Assembly: GCA_000155715.1 (NCBI GenBank)
Contig: DS990599.1
Location: forward strand, 351,415 to 415,414
Source of the DNA: a gamma proteobacterium HTCC5015
GTDB lineage: Bacteria; Pseudomonadota; Gammaproteobacteria; HTCC5015
Reading direction: 5' to 3'
DNA length: 64,000 bases
The notes beneath the pieces were generated by a model. That model was not told where the DNA came from, did no database searches, and saw only the letters and a list, made by a program, of their open reading frames with translations. The translations under genes and the position numbers were made by a program. Of this stretch, positions 8,459 through 17,505 are shown piece after piece; position 1 is the first letter of the stretch; every line of letters starts with the position of its first letter.

Positions 8459-8534
8459 GGCTCGATAGCTCAGTCGGTAGAGCAGAGGATTGAAAATCCT
8501 CGTGTCGGTGGTTCGATTCCACCTCGAGCCACCA
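8459..8534 (+). tRNA. tRNA-Phe (anticodon GAA)
   Basis: 76 nt with an encoded CCA end. The acceptor stem GGCTCGA pairs with TCGAGCC. The D-loop AGCTCAGTCGGTAGAGC, anticodon loop TTGAAAA (GAA, Phe) and T-loop GGTTCGATTCC are all canonical. It stands alone and has its own promoter and terminator. Confidence 0.98.
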
Positions 8535-8544
8535 TCATTTCAAA

Positions 8545-8574
8545 AAGGCCCTGCAGTTGTGCAGGGCCTTTTTT
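8545..8574 (+). terminator. rho-independent terminator after tRNA-Phe
   Basis: A perfect 11-bp stem (AAGGCCCTGCA / TGCAGGGCCTT) with a GTTG loop is followed by a T run. An A run on the left side makes it plausibly bidirectional, also serving the minus-strand subtilase remnant. Confidence 0.9.
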
Positions 8575-8659
8575 ATGGGGTGATTCGCGCGCGATGATTG
8601 TCTTGAGGAGTGATGTGGGGGAGTGAGTTGCTGCCCTCCCTCAAGATGCGCGATAGGTG

Positions 8660-10359
8660 TTAGTTGCGGTTCGCTGAATGGCGAAGCCTGAGCGGCGCCA
8701 TAAGTCCCATGAGGGCGAGTAGCCACATCCCAATAGAGGAGCCACCCCCACCTTCTCTCAAGCCAGTGTCGTTGCAGTTAGAGTTAAATAGATCACTTGT
8801 TTTTCCGGTGCATTCACCGTTAGAACCGCTGTCTTCACCACCTCCGTTGCCGCTGCAGGCCACGCCACTGACGACGGATTCAACGGCTGCGGCCACGTCT
8901 AGCAGGCCACTGCCACATGTGCCATTGGTACAAGCGGTGGATTGGTCGGCGGGAGCCGCTGGGAAGGATCTAGAGCAGCTCGTTAGCGTAGAGAGGGTTT
9001 GATCGGGCGTTAGGCTAGGGTCAGCTTCCAGTAGAATTGCTGCAGCGGCGCTGACGAGGGGAGCGGCAAAACTCGTGCCTTCAAATACGAAAAGCTCAGA
9101 TGAGGTGGTGTGTGTGTTGGTGCCGACCCAATCCCCAGAAGGTAGCTCAGCCAAATCGTGTCCTGTGCTAATTAGGCCGCAATCATTGCTATCACAGGTG
9201 TCGCCACCAGGGGCAGATAGGTTAATACTCGTTCCAAAGTTGGAGTAAGCCGCTCTTCCACCTGCTGCGGTGGAGGCCGCAATATTGAAGGTGGCAGCGC
9301 AGTTACCCGGTGCGCTGGAGTTGGCGTCCGCGCCTTCATTGCCCGCAGCGGTGATTACAATTACCCCCTGATCGCGCATGCTTTGGAAGGCATCTTCCTC
9401 GGTTTGAGTGCATTCGCTGCCTCCACCGAGGCTGAGGTTAATAATGTCTACAGGGTCGGTGATTGGCGTAATACTGCTGCTGCCAATACCAGCTGCCCAT
9501 AGAGAGGCGTCAGTGATGTCACTGGTGTAGCCGCCACATTTACCTAAGGCGCGGATTGAAATGACAGTCGCCCCCGGGGCGCCTCCGGCTATTCCCTCAG
9601 CATTATCGGTGGTCGCCGCGATAACGCCGCTTACGGCGGTGCCGTGCCATGAGCTTTGGCCGCCGGGGCTGGGAGAACAGCCGGGATCATCGCGAAAAAC
9701 GGGGTTGTTGTCTTTATCATTTTGCGTGACGAGGTCACCGACATCGGAACCGTCCTCGTCGCGGCCGTCGCCATCGCCTGCGGTGGCAAAAACGCCGCCG
9801 TTATCGGGACCAATAAAGTCTGGGCCAAGAGTGACATTGGTATTGGGTTGGTCGGTGTGCCTTGTCCAGCCGGTATCAATGACGGCAATGCGTACTCCTT
9901 CTCCCGTTAGCCCGCCCGATTGGCGCCAAGCATTATTAAAGCGAGCCGCACCTGCTCGAGTCGACTGGAGATACCACTGGTCGGCATAGAAGAGTCATTG
10001 GGAGCGGTTTCAGGAAAACGGCGGGATAGCGCTTGTAGTCAACATGGGCGTATACAACATCCTCGCGCTGTCAATTGCTCAACGAGTGTCTCCATGGATT
10101 GAGAGAGGTGGGCGCATCAGAAGTAGCACTCAGCTCCATTGAGGGTGCGCTTTAAGTGAGACAGCTTGCTGGCGTGAAGAGGCGCAATTTTTTGGAGTTT
10201 GTCGGGAGTGAGTAGCTGGGGAGAGTCTTTTTCACCGTCTGCCATTTTGACAACGATCCGATTGCCGTAATAGCGCTCATCTATCACCGACGCGGCCCAA
10301 GTGTTGGTAATAGAGGCGAAAAATAAGAGTGAAATGCTTCCGAGCAGTATTTTTTTCAT
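8660..10359 (-). pseudogene. secreted subtilisin-like serine protease (S8), frameshifted between propeptide and catalytic domain
   Basis: The N-terminal piece (10359 down to 10117) encodes a signal peptide ending NTWAAS and an I9-like propeptide start, stopping at TGA 10119-10117. The catalytic piece (9994 down to 8660) holds the whole triad: Asp in AVIDTGWTRH, His in SWHGTAVSGV, Ser in FEGTSFAAP. It ends in a GlyGly-CTERM-like tail, with Gly-rich GGGGSS, a hydrophobic helix and a basic end. Between 9993 and 10129 the coding sense jumps frames about five times (near 10129, 10108, 10063, 10015 and 9993). Joining the frames gives continuous subtilase-like sequence: VLLLMRP, LSQSMETLVEQLTARG, DVVYAHVDYKRYP, ETAPND, FYADQWYLQ. 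The catalytic piece has no good start of its own, so the gene is probably dead unless the indels are assembly errors. Confidence 0.8.
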
Positions 10360-10486
10360 ATCAAGTTTATCGGGTTGTTTAGCTTGTTTGGTGAGTATGA
10401 CATACTTTAATTTAGTTTGGTTTGAAGTTATTTAACCCCAAATCAAGGCTCTGTTGAACCCTATATAGTCTCTAAGACAGGTTGTT

Positions 10487-10798
10487 ATGCAAAGCGCAAA
10501 ATTCAGTTTGGGGCAGGTAGTACTGCACCGAAATTACGGTTATCGCGGGGTCGTTGTCGATGTTGATCCTAACTATCACGGTACAGAAGACTGGTATGAA
10601 GAGGTAGCGGTGTCGCGGCCTTCCCGCGAGTTACCTTGGTACCATGTGCTAGTAGACGAGCATGAGCACGAGACCTACGTGGCTGAAGAGCATCTAGAGA
10701 TTGATGACTCGGGGCAGCCCGTTGTTCACCCCGATATGGATGTTTTTATCAGCGGTGACAGCCCCGCTGGATACAGTTCGAGGCACACATTTAACTGA
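10487..10798 (+). CDS. hspQ: heat shock protein HspQ
   Basis: Small hemimethylated-DNA-binding-fold protein (YccV/HspQ), known in E. coli to affect Lon-dependent proteolysis. 103 aa with the motifs KFSLGQVVLHRNYGYRGVVVDVDP, WYHVLVDEHEHETYVAEEHL near mid-protein, and HPDMDVFIS. The stop overlaps the next start by one base (TGATG), so it is coupled to terB. I see no clear sigma-32 promoter in the 127-bp upstream gap. Confidence 0.93.
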   Translation: MQSAKFSLGQVVLHRNYGYRGVVVDVDPNYHGTEDWYEEVAVSRPSRELPWYHVLVDEHEHETYVAEEHLEIDDSGQPVVHPDMDVFISGDSPAGYSSRHTFN

Positions 10799-11235
10799 TG
10801 TTGGGTGCATTAAAAAACTGGTTCTCTAGTGAGGTCGCCGAGCCAGAATCTGCCGATCATCTCGTGCAGAAGGCGGCGGCTTTTTTGTTGTTTGAAGTGG
10901 CCTTGGTTGACCGTCATATCGGCGATCAAGAGCGCGATCAGTTGTTGAAGAGCGTGCTTGCCGCGACGAGTTTGAGCCAAGCAGACGCTGAAGTCTTGCT
11001 AGAGCAGGTGGAGAGCGAGGCCGAGGCGTTGACGTCCCACCACCGCTTTATTCGCACGCTGGTTGATGAGCTCGATGAAGATGAGCGCGGCTTAGTGATC
11101 GAGCAAATGTGGCGGGTGGCCTATGCGGATGGCGAGTTGGATCGATATGAAGAACAGTTTATTCGCCGCGTCGCCGATTTATTGTACTTGCCACACAGCC
11201 GCTATATCCAAGCCAAATTAAAAGCTCAAGGCTAG
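10798..11235 (+). CDS. TerB family protein
   Basis: TerB-like (tellurite resistance B / DjlA N-terminal) all-helical domain covering most of the 145 aa. It has the acidic metal-binding-type motifs ALVDRHIGDQERDQL and RVAYADGELDRYEEQFIRR. In this genomic setting such proteins are usually single-copy housekeeping relatives of unknown function, not part of a ter operon; no other ter gene is present. Confidence 0.85.
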   Translation: MLGALKNWFSSEVAEPESADHLVQKAAAFLLFEVALVDRHIGDQERDQLLKSVLAATSLSQADAEVLLEQVESEAEALTSHHRFIRTLVDELDEDERGLVIEQMWRVAYADGELDRYEEQFIRRVADLLYLPHSRYIQAKLKAQG

Positions 11236-11250
11236 GGCCTAGCTCTTTTT
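11231..11250 (+). terminator. short candidate terminator after terB
   Basis: GCTAG-GGC-CTAGC is followed by TCTTTTT on the plus strand. The hairpin overlaps the terB stop codon and the end of convergent metW. The stem has only five base pairs, so confidence is low. Confidence 0.35.
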
Positions 11251-11841
11251 AAGGCGGTAGAGTGCGACCTTGCCCAGCAAATTGGGCATCCAGTTCATGC
11301 CGGGGCGGGTTGCGTGGTCGTTGTCGACGACGACCCGCTCGAGAATTTCAATGCCCTTCTCCCGACACAGTGCTTCGAAGTCGCGGATGGTACACAGGTG
11401 GATGTTGGGTGTCTGATACCACGTGTGCGACAGTGAGCGGGTTACGGGCATTCGTCCACCGAGGGCAAATTGCAAGCGTCCGCGGATATAGCCCATATTG
11501 GGGAACGAGATAATTCCCTCGCGACCAATCCGTAGCATTTCAAGCAATGCCTCGTCGGTTTTTTGCACGGTTTGCAGGGATTGGCTCATCACGACATAGT
11601 CGAAGGAGTGATTGCGCAGGTGGCCAAAGCCCGATTCTAAATCCTGTTGAATCACATTAACGCCGCGTTCGGTACATTGAAGAATTGCTTTGGGGTCAAT
11701 CTCTACACCATAGCCGCTGACTTGGCGGTGCTGGGTGAGTTGTTCCAGCAGGGCGCCATCGCCACAGCCCAAGTCGAGCACGCGGCTGTTGGCCTGAATC
11801 CAATTGGCGATGATTTGTTGATCGGCGCGCAGTTTAGACAT
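11239..11841 (-). CDS. metW: methionine biosynthesis protein MetW
   Basis: SAM-dependent methyltransferase-fold protein that partners MetX in proteobacterial methionine synthesis. 200 aa with the nucleotide-binding motif [15 protein letters not shown] near residue 18, [14 protein letters not shown], and the family block [14 protein letters not shown]. Its start overlaps the end of metX by 8 bp, the usual coupled metXW pair. Confidence 0.95.
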   Translation of the reverse strand: MSKLRADQQIIANWIQANSRVLDLGCGDGALLEQLTQHRQVSGYGVEIDPKAILQCTERGVNVIQQDLESGFGHLRNHSFDYVVMSQSLQTVQKTDEALLEMLRIGREGIISFPNMGYIRGRLQFALGGRMPVTRSLSHTWYQTPNIHLCTIRDFEALCREKGIEILERVVVDNDHATRPGMNWMPNLLGKVALYRLKKS

Positions 11842-12970
11842 CGATGTTCTCCAGATAGGCGCGCAGTGTGCCCATGTAGTAGGGAATGTCTAGCAAAAAG
11901 GCATCGTGGCCATTGGGGCTGTCGACTTCGATGTAGCTGACATCTCGGCCAGCTTCTATCAGTGCATTGACGATTTCCTCTGAGCGCTCGGGCTGGAAGC
12001 GCCAGTCGGTAGTAAATGACACCAATAAAAACTTGGCAGTGCTTCGCCTGAGTGCCTCGGCCAGTGTGCCCCCGTAGTCCCGTGCGGGGTCAAAGTAGTC
12101 GAGGGCCTTGGTCATCAACAAGTAGGTGTTGGCATCAAAGGTGCCGACAAACTTTTCGCCTTGATAGCGTAAATAGCTTTCGACTTGGTACTCGGGGCCG
12201 AAGTCGTAGTGCAGTTTGTCGCGTTGTAGGTGCCGCCCGAATTTCTCGCCCATGGCATCGTTGGACAGATAGGTAATGTGTCCTAGCATGCGAGCGAGCA
12301 TGAGGCCGCGATTGGGGACTTTGCCCTCGCGCACATAGTGGCCGTCGCAGAACTCAGGGTCGGTCAGGATGGCTTGGCGCGCGACCTCGTTGAAGGCAAT
12401 GTTCTGCGCGGTTAAGTTGGGCGCCGAGGCGATAATGACGCAATGTCTCAGCAAATCGGGAAAGTCTACGCTCCACTGTAACGCCTGCATGCCGCCAAGG
12501 CTGCCGCCGGCGACCGCAGCCCACTGCTCAATGCCGAGATGTAGCATCAGGTGGTGCTGGCTGCGTACCCAGTCGCGGACGGTGACGAGGGGGAAGTCCG
12601 CCCCCCAGAGTGTTTCTCCGTCTGGCTGGTGGGTGGTGGGGCCCGTCGATCCATCACAACCGCCCAAGTTGTTGCAGCAGACGACAAAAAATTTGTCGGT
12701 ATCAATGGCTTTGCCAGGGCCGATGGCGGCGTTCCACCAGCCTGGGCGCTTGTCGCTTTCGCTGTGATAGCCCGCTGCGTGATGGCTGCCCGATAGAGCG
12801 TGACAAATTAGAATGGCGTTGCTGGCGGTAGCGTTGAGCTCGCCATAGGTCTCATAGACCAGTTCGTAGCTCTCTAGTGTTTGCCCACAGTCCAGCGTTA
12901 AAGCCTGTTGGCTTTTAAACGTTTGTGGCTGGACGATGCCGAGAGAGCGAGGCTGTTTGTTGGTAGGCAT
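11834..12970 (-). CDS. metX: homoserine O-acyltransferase MetX
   Basis: Alpha/beta-hydrolase that acylates homoserine in methionine synthesis. The nucleophile serine is in [15 protein letters not shown], the aspartate in [11 protein letters not shown] and the histidine in [20 protein letters not shown] and [22 protein letters not shown] are family blocks. 378 aa. Many proteobacterial MetX proteins linked to MetW use succinyl-CoA rather than acetyl-CoA; the donor cannot be read from sequence alone. Confidence 0.95.
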   Translation of the reverse strand: MPTNKQPRSLGIVQPQTFKSQQALTLDCGQTLESYELVYETYGELNATASNAILICHALSGSHHAAGYHSESDKRPGWWNAAIGPGKAIDTDKFFVVCCNNLGGCDGSTGPTTHQPDGETLWGADFPLVTVRDWVRSQHHLMLHLGIEQWAAVAGGSLGGMQALQWSVDFPDLLRHCVIIASAPNLTAQNIAFNEVARQAILTDPEFCDGHYVREGKVPNRGLMLARMLGHITYLSNDAMGEKFGRHLQRDKLHYDFGPEYQVESYLRYQGEKFVGTFDANTYLLMTKALDYFDPARDYGGTLAEALRRSTAKFLLVSFTTDWRFQPERSEEIVNALIEAGRDVSYIEVDSPNGHDAFLLDIPYYMGTLRAYLENIDV

Positions 12971-13021
12971 GATTTAGAGGCTACAACGATTGGGCTATGG
13001 CTAAACGAATCATTTTGTCAC

Positions 13022-13046
13022 GAACCGTTGGTTAGGCCAACGGTTC
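13022..13046. repeat. perfect 10-bp inverted repeat between yggT and metX
   Basis: GAACCGTTGG, a 5-base loop and CCAACGGTTC form a stable hairpin in the 112-bp gap. Neither strand has a clear T run after it. It may slow or end transcription of the yggS-proC-yggT operon before metX. Confidence 0.5.
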
Positions 13047-13082
13047 TATGTATTGATACTGCAAGCGCTCAAGGGGGATTGT

Positions 13083-13631
13083 CTAGGCGCCGAGCAGCGT
13101 TTGTCGAAGCGCAATTTTTAGCGCATAGAGCAAAATTAGAACAATCATGGGAACGATATCAATGCTGCCACCAATAGGAGGAATCAAGCGACGCAGCGGT
13201 TTGAGTAGCGGTTGTGTAATGGCGTGCACAAACTGCTGGGCAGGGTGGTAGGGGTTGGGAGCAACCCAGCTCATGACGACGCTGATTAGGATGGCGAAAA
13301 TATAGGTGTTGATGATTAAATCGGCGAGAAAATAGCCCGTCAAGATAGCCGTACTGGCACCATCAATGGGGACGCCGCGCATGGCGGCGAAGGTCAGCAC
13401 TTTGCCGATCATCAACAGTACGACGATAAGGGCGGCGGCGGAGTCGTAGCGTCCTAGACGCGGTAGCACTTTGCGCAGGGGCTTGAGTACGGGGTCGGTG
13501 ATTTGTACGAGTCCTTGGCTAATCGGGTTGCGAAAGTCTGCCCCTGAACTCTGCGCAAGCAGTCGCAGTAGGAATAGGGTGGCAGCGAGTAGAAAAACGG
13601 TATCGACAATAAAAAATAGGGCTTCACCCAT
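13083..13631 (-). CDS. YggT family membrane protein
   Basis: Two YggT repeats, each with paired hydrophobic helices and the conserved block NPISQGLVQITDPVLKPLRK in the first half and NPYHPAQQFVHAITQPLLKPLRR in the second. 182 aa. The family is linked to osmotic-stress tolerance and cell division; its exact role is unknown. Third gene of the yggS-proC-yggT operon, 2 bp after proC. Confidence 0.92.
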   Translation of the reverse strand: MGEALFFIVDTVFLLAATLFLLRLLAQSSGADFRNPISQGLVQITDPVLKPLRKVLPRLGRYDSAAALIVVLLMIGKVLTFAAMRGVPIDGASTAILTGYFLADLIINTYIFAILISVVMSWVAPNPYHPAQQFVHAITQPLLKPLRRLIPPIGGSIDIVPMIVLILLYALKIALRQTLLGA

Positions 13632-13633
13632 GA

Positions 13634-14473
13634 TTACTCTCCCGAGGTGTCGTTGTTGAGGCTGTCGCCAAGCTCTGCGGCACGCTGGCAGGCGGCCTCC
13701 ATGGCTTTGGCGACGGTATCTTTGAGCCCGTGCGCTTCGAAAGCGGCAAGCGCTGCCGCCGTCGTGCCGCCTTTGGAGGTGACATTTTGGCGCAGAGTCG
13801 TGGGCGAATCACCGCTTTCGTTGACCATGCGGGCAGCGCCGAGTGCGGTTTGTAGCGTGAGTTGGCTGGCTTGTTCGTGGCTTAATCCCAGTTTTTCACC
13901 CGCCTCAATCATGGCTTCGATAAAAGCGAAGAAATAGGCGGGGCCTGAGCCTGAAACGGCTGTCACTGCATCGAGCTTTTGCTCGGAGTTCACCCATAGA
14001 GTGAAGCCGGCAGCCTCCAAAACCGTGTTGGCGATTTGCTGTTGTGCTTGGGAGACATCGGGGTTGGCGAAAAGAGCCGTTGCGCCCGCTTGCAGCAGAG
14101 AGGGAGTATTGGGCATGCAGCGAACAATAGCGGTGCGCTCGCCGCCTGCCCAGCGGCTAATAGCATCAATCGGGACGCCCGCAGCAATCGATATCAGCAA
14201 GGGACGTTGTTGCTGGATGGTATCGGACAGCGGTGAGAGCACTTCGCGTAAAATTTGTGGCTTAACGGCTAGTACGATGGCATCGCACTGGTCCACTGCC
14301 GCCTGGTTGTCGCTAAAACCCTGAATGCCATATTCGTTTTCTAGGCGGGTTCGGTTCTCTTGATTGGGTTCGGCGACTCGAATCTGCTCGCCGGGGTAGC
14401 CGTTGGCCACCAAGCCTCCAATTAAGCTGCGAGCCATATTGCCGCCGCCGATAAAGCAAAGTGTGGATGTCAT
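13634..14473 (-). CDS. proC: pyrroline-5-carboxylate reductase
   Basis: Last step of proline synthesis, reducing pyrroline-5-carboxylate with NAD(P)H. An N-terminal Rossmann motif (FIGGGNMARSLIGGL) is followed by SIAAGVPIDAI, RCMPNTPSLLQAGATAL, and the ProC signature with SGSGPAYFFAFIEAM and QTALGAARM. 279 aa. The start overlaps the end of yggS (ATGA). Confidence 0.96.
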   Translation of the reverse strand: MTSTLCFIGGGNMARSLIGGLVANGYPGEQIRVAEPNQENRTRLENEYGIQGFSDNQAAVDQCDAIVLAVKPQILREVLSPLSDTIQQQRPLLISIAAGVPIDAISRWAGGERTAIVRCMPNTPSLLQAGATALFANPDVSQAQQQIANTVLEAAGFTLWVNSEQKLDAVTAVSGSGPAYFFAFIEAMIEAGEKLGLSHEQASQLTLQTALGAARMVNESGDSPTTLRQNVTSKGGTTAAALAAFEAHGLKDTVAKAMEAACQRAAELGDSLNNDTSGE

Positions 14474-15174
14474 GTTCTCGCTCCAAAAATATCACTGCCG
14501 ACTCGAACCATGGTACTGCCGGCGGCAATGGCTGATTCTAAATCGCCGCTCATGCCCATAGATAGCGTATCGAAATCCTCGGCTTTCTTGAGTTGGCTTT
14601 TAATTTGCTGAAAAAGATCTTCGAGGCTTTTAAAGGACGCCAGTTGTTGTTCCTCGCTGTTCGCAGGCTTGGGGATGGCCATAAGCCCGCGCAGACGAAG
14701 ATTGGGCAATGTTTCAATTTCCCGCGCCAGTTTCGCCGCGTCCTCGGGGGCTACGCCGCCCTTTTGTGGCTCATTGTCGATGTTGATTTGTAGGCACAGG
14801 TTTAATGCAGATAGCCTCTCTGGGCGTTGCTCGCTGAGGCGGCGAGCGATTTTAAAGCGATCGACACTGTGTACCCAATCAAAGTATTGAGCAATAGTGG
14901 CCGTTTTATTGGATTGAATCTGCCCGATAAAATGCCAGTGGATTTCGTCGAGCGTGCCGAGCGCTTCGATTTTTTCTAGGGCATCTTGAAGGTAGTTCTC
15001 ACCAAAATCGCGTTGCCCCTTATCATAGAGGGCTTTAACCATCCAAGCGGGCTTGGTTTTGCTGACGGCTAATAGCTTCACTGGCGTATCGCAGTCTGCT
15101 GTTTGGCAGGCCTGATCGATTCTGTGGAGTACATTGTGCCAGTTGTCGATTATCTTTTCGCTTTCGTGAGGCAT
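14470..15174 (-). CDS. YggS family PLP homeostasis protein
   Basis: Pyridoxal-phosphate-binding TIM-barrel protein (PLPBP/YggS) that buffers PLP and affects amino-acid balance. The PLP lysine is in LLAVSKTKPA at about residue 36. HFIGQIQSNKT and LRLRGLMAIP are conserved, and the terminal STMVRVGSDIFGAR is diagnostic. 234 aa. First gene of the minus-strand operon, divergent from pilT. Confidence 0.95.
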   Translation of the reverse strand: MPHESEKIIDNWHNVLHRIDQACQTADCDTPVKLLAVSKTKPAWMVKALYDKGQRDFGENYLQDALEKIEALGTLDEIHWHFIGQIQSNKTATIAQYFDWVHSVDRFKIARRLSEQRPERLSALNLCLQINIDNEPQKGGVAPEDAAKLAREIETLPNLRLRGLMAIPKPANSEEQQLASFKSLEDLFQQIKSQLKKAEDFDTLSMGMSGDLESAIAAGSTMVRVGSDIFGART

Positions 15175-15177
15175 TGC

Positions 15178-15206
15178 TTGTGGTTGAGCCTTGAGGTATC
15201 TATGAT
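15178..15206 (+). promoter_or_regulatory. candidate promoter for pilT
   Basis: TTGTGG and TATGAT are separated by 17 bp in the divergent yggS-pilT gap. The -10 box matches 5 of 6 bases; the -35 box matches 3 of 6. Confidence 0.35.
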
Positions 15207-15286
15207 CGTAGCCACTACAAGAAGCGTGAAAATCACTCGCTGCCAGTGGTGGCGATAAAAATCTATTCTAACAAGCGGGGAATACA

Positions 15287-16321
15287 ATGGATATTGCGCA
15301 GCTTTTGGCCTTTGGCGTGAAAAATGGTGCCTCAGATTTGCACTTGTCTGCTGGTTTGCCACCGATGATTCGGGTCGATGGTGATGTGCGTCGCATCAAT
15401 GTGGAGTCGCTGGACCACAAACAGGTTCACTCCATGGTGTACGACATCATGAACGACAAGCAGCGTAAAGACTTTGAGGAGTTTTGGGAAACGGACTTTT
15501 CATTTGAAATTCCCAACTTGGCTCGCTTTCGTGTCAACGCGTTTAATCACAATCGCGGCGCGGGTGCGGTGTTCCGTACGATTCCCTCAAAAATTCTAAC
15601 TTTGGAAGAGCTGGGTGCACCCAATATTTTCAAAGAGATTTCCGAGTACCCGCGCGGCGTGGTGCTGGTTACTGGTCCTACCGGTTCGGGTAAGTCAACG
15701 ACTCTCGCGGCGATGATGAACCACAAAAACGAAACTGAGTACGGTCATATTTTGACGGTAGAAGACCCGATCGAATTTGTGCATGAGAGTAAACGCTGCT
15801 TGATTAACCAGCGCGAAGTCCACCGAGACACCTTGGGTTTTAACGAGGCTTTGCGCTCTGCGTTGCGGGAAGATCCCGATACGATTCTCGTTGGTGAGCT
15901 GCGTGACCTCGAGACGATTCGCCTCGCCCTATCGGCGGCGGAAACGGGTCACTTGGTATTCGGCACATTGCACACCAGCTCGGCGGCAAAAACCATTGAC
16001 CGTATTGTCGATGTATTCCCCGCAGCGGAAAAAGATATGGTGCGCTCCATGTTGTCGGAATCGTTGCGCGCGGTGATCTCGCAGACCCTGTTGAAGAAGA
16101 ACGGCGGTGGTCGTGTAGCGGCTCACGAAATCATGTTGGGCACGCCTGCTATCCGCAATTTGATTCGTGAAAACAAAGTGGCACAGATGTACTCGGCGAT
16201 CCAAACCGGTCAGGGGATTGGCATGCAGACGTTGGATCAAAACCTTAAAGAGTTGGTTGAACGCGGCCTGATTAACCGAGACGTGGCGCGCACTAAAGCC
16301 GCAAACCCAGACAGTATTTAA
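15287..16321 (+). CDS. pilT: type IV pilus retraction ATPase PilT
   Basis: Hexameric secretion-type ATPase that drives pilus retraction and twitching. Walker A GPTGSGKSTT, an Asp box in EDPIEFVHE, Walker B ILVGELRDLETI, His box GTLHTSSAAKTIDRI, and the PilT-specific C-terminal AIRNLIRENK block are all present. 344 aa. Catalytic residues look intact. AGCGGGGAA precedes the ATG. It begins a run of three PilT/PilU-type genes. Confidence 0.97.
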   Translation: MDIAQLLAFGVKNGASDLHLSAGLPPMIRVDGDVRRINVESLDHKQVHSMVYDIMNDKQRKDFEEFWETDFSFEIPNLARFRVNAFNHNRGAGAVFRTIPSKILTLEELGAPNIFKEISEYPRGVVLVTGPTGSGKSTTLAAMMNHKNETEYGHILTVEDPIEFVHESKRCLINQREVHRDTLGFNEALRSALREDPDTILVGELRDLETIRLALSAAETGHLVFGTLHTSSAAKTIDRIVDVFPAAEKDMVRSMLSESLRAVISQTLLKKNGGGRVAAHEIMLGTPAIRNLIRENKVAQMYSAIQTGQGIGMQTLDQNLKELVERGLINRDVARTKAANPDSI

Positions 16322-16348
16322 GTTAAGTAAACGCAAGAGGCATGGCTC

Positions 16349-17497
16349 ATGGATCGCGATAAGGCGATAAAATTTATGCACGACCTCCTTCGCATGTTGA
16401 AAGCGAAGGGAGGGTCCGATTTGTACATTGCAGCGGGGGCGCCGCCCTCAATGAAAATCGATGGCAAAATGACCCAGGTTTCCAATCAGAAACTTAGCCC
16501 CTCTCACACAATGGATCTGACGCGATCTATTATGAACGAGAAGCAATTGGGTGAGTTTGAAGCGAGCAATGAATGCAACTTCGCAATTAGCTTGCCAGGA
16601 GTTTCGCGCTATCGTGTGAACGCCTATGTTCAGCGCGGTTCTGTGGCGATGGTGATTCGAGTGATTACCGCTGACATACCCCGCTTTGAAGACTTGAATT
16701 TGCCCGATGTACTTCGCGAAATTGCCATGACCAAGCGCGGACTGGTGATTTTTGTCGGCGGTACGGGCTCGGGTAAATCGACATCGCTGGCAGCGATGGT
16801 TGACTATCGAAATGAGAATAGTTTTGGACACATCATTACGATCGAAGATCCCATCGAATACGTTCACAACCACAAGAGTTGTGTGGTCTCTCAGCGCGAG
16901 GTAGGTACGGATACAGAAAGCTGGGAAATCGCCCTTAAAAACACACTTCGGCAAGCGCCCGACGTGATTTTGATTGGCGAGGTGCGCGATAGGGAAACCA
17001 TGGAACATGCCATTGCCTTTGCGGAAACAGGCCACTTGTGTTTGTGCACGCTACACGCCAACAGTACCAACCAAGCCATGGATCGCATCATTAACTTTTT
17101 CCCCGAAGAGCGACGCCAGCAGCTGTTGATGGACTTGTCCTTGAATTTGAAGTCGGTGATTTCTCAGCGCTTGCTGCGCACAACGGATAACAAGGGGCGC
17201 CGTGCGGCTGTAGAGGTATTGATTAACACGCCGCTGATGGCAGATTTGATGCTTAAAGGCGAAGTTCATGAAATGAAAGGGCTGATGTCCAAATCCCGCG
17301 AAGCGGGTATGCAAACATTCGACCAAGCCTTGTTTGATCTTATCGAGGAGGGTGCCATTAGTGTCGAGGAAGGGTTGCGCAATGCCGACTCGGTCAATGA
17401 CTTACGCCTGCGCCTCAAGCTTGAAGGCGGCAAGGCTAAAGACTCCGATTTGATGGACGACATTGGTGGTTTGAAAATCGAAGGTTCTGACGAATAG
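16349..17497 (+). CDS. pilU: PilT/PilU-type retraction ATPase (PilU)
   Basis: PilT-dependent retraction ATPase. Walker A GGTGSGKSTS, EDPIEYVHN, Walker B VILIGEVRDRETM and His box CTLHANSTNQAMDRI are intact. The 382-aa length and an acidic C-terminal extension after residue 350 are typical of PilU rather than PilT. 27 bp after pilT and 8 bp before a second PilU-type gene, so these are likely one operon. Confidence 0.93.
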   Translation: MDRDKAIKFMHDLLRMLKAKGGSDLYIAAGAPPSMKIDGKMTQVSNQKLSPSHTMDLTRSIMNEKQLGEFEASNECNFAISLPGVSRYRVNAYVQRGSVAMVIRVITADIPRFEDLNLPDVLREIAMTKRGLVIFVGGTGSGKSTSLAAMVDYRNENSFGHIITIEDPIEYVHNHKSCVVSQREVGTDTESWEIALKNTLRQAPDVILIGEVRDRETMEHAIAFAETGHLCLCTLHANSTNQAMDRIINFFPEERRQQLLMDLSLNLKSVISQRLLRTTDNKGRRAAVEVLINTPLMADLMLKGEVHEMKGLMSKSREAGMQTFDQALFDLIEEGAISVEEGLRNADSVNDLRLRLKLEGGKAKDSDLMDDIGGLKIEGSDE

Positions 17498-17505
17498 AGG
17501 TAGCA

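Noticed and set aside
8459..8534. tRNA-Phe as an integration site of a genomic island
   Set aside because: No integrase and no repeated tRNA 3' end were seen nearby; the next region is a decayed protease and ordinary genes.
10360..10486. sigma-32 promoter before hspQ
   Set aside because: TTGAAG and CCCCAAAT words exist but with only about 9 bp between them, too short for a heat-shock promoter.
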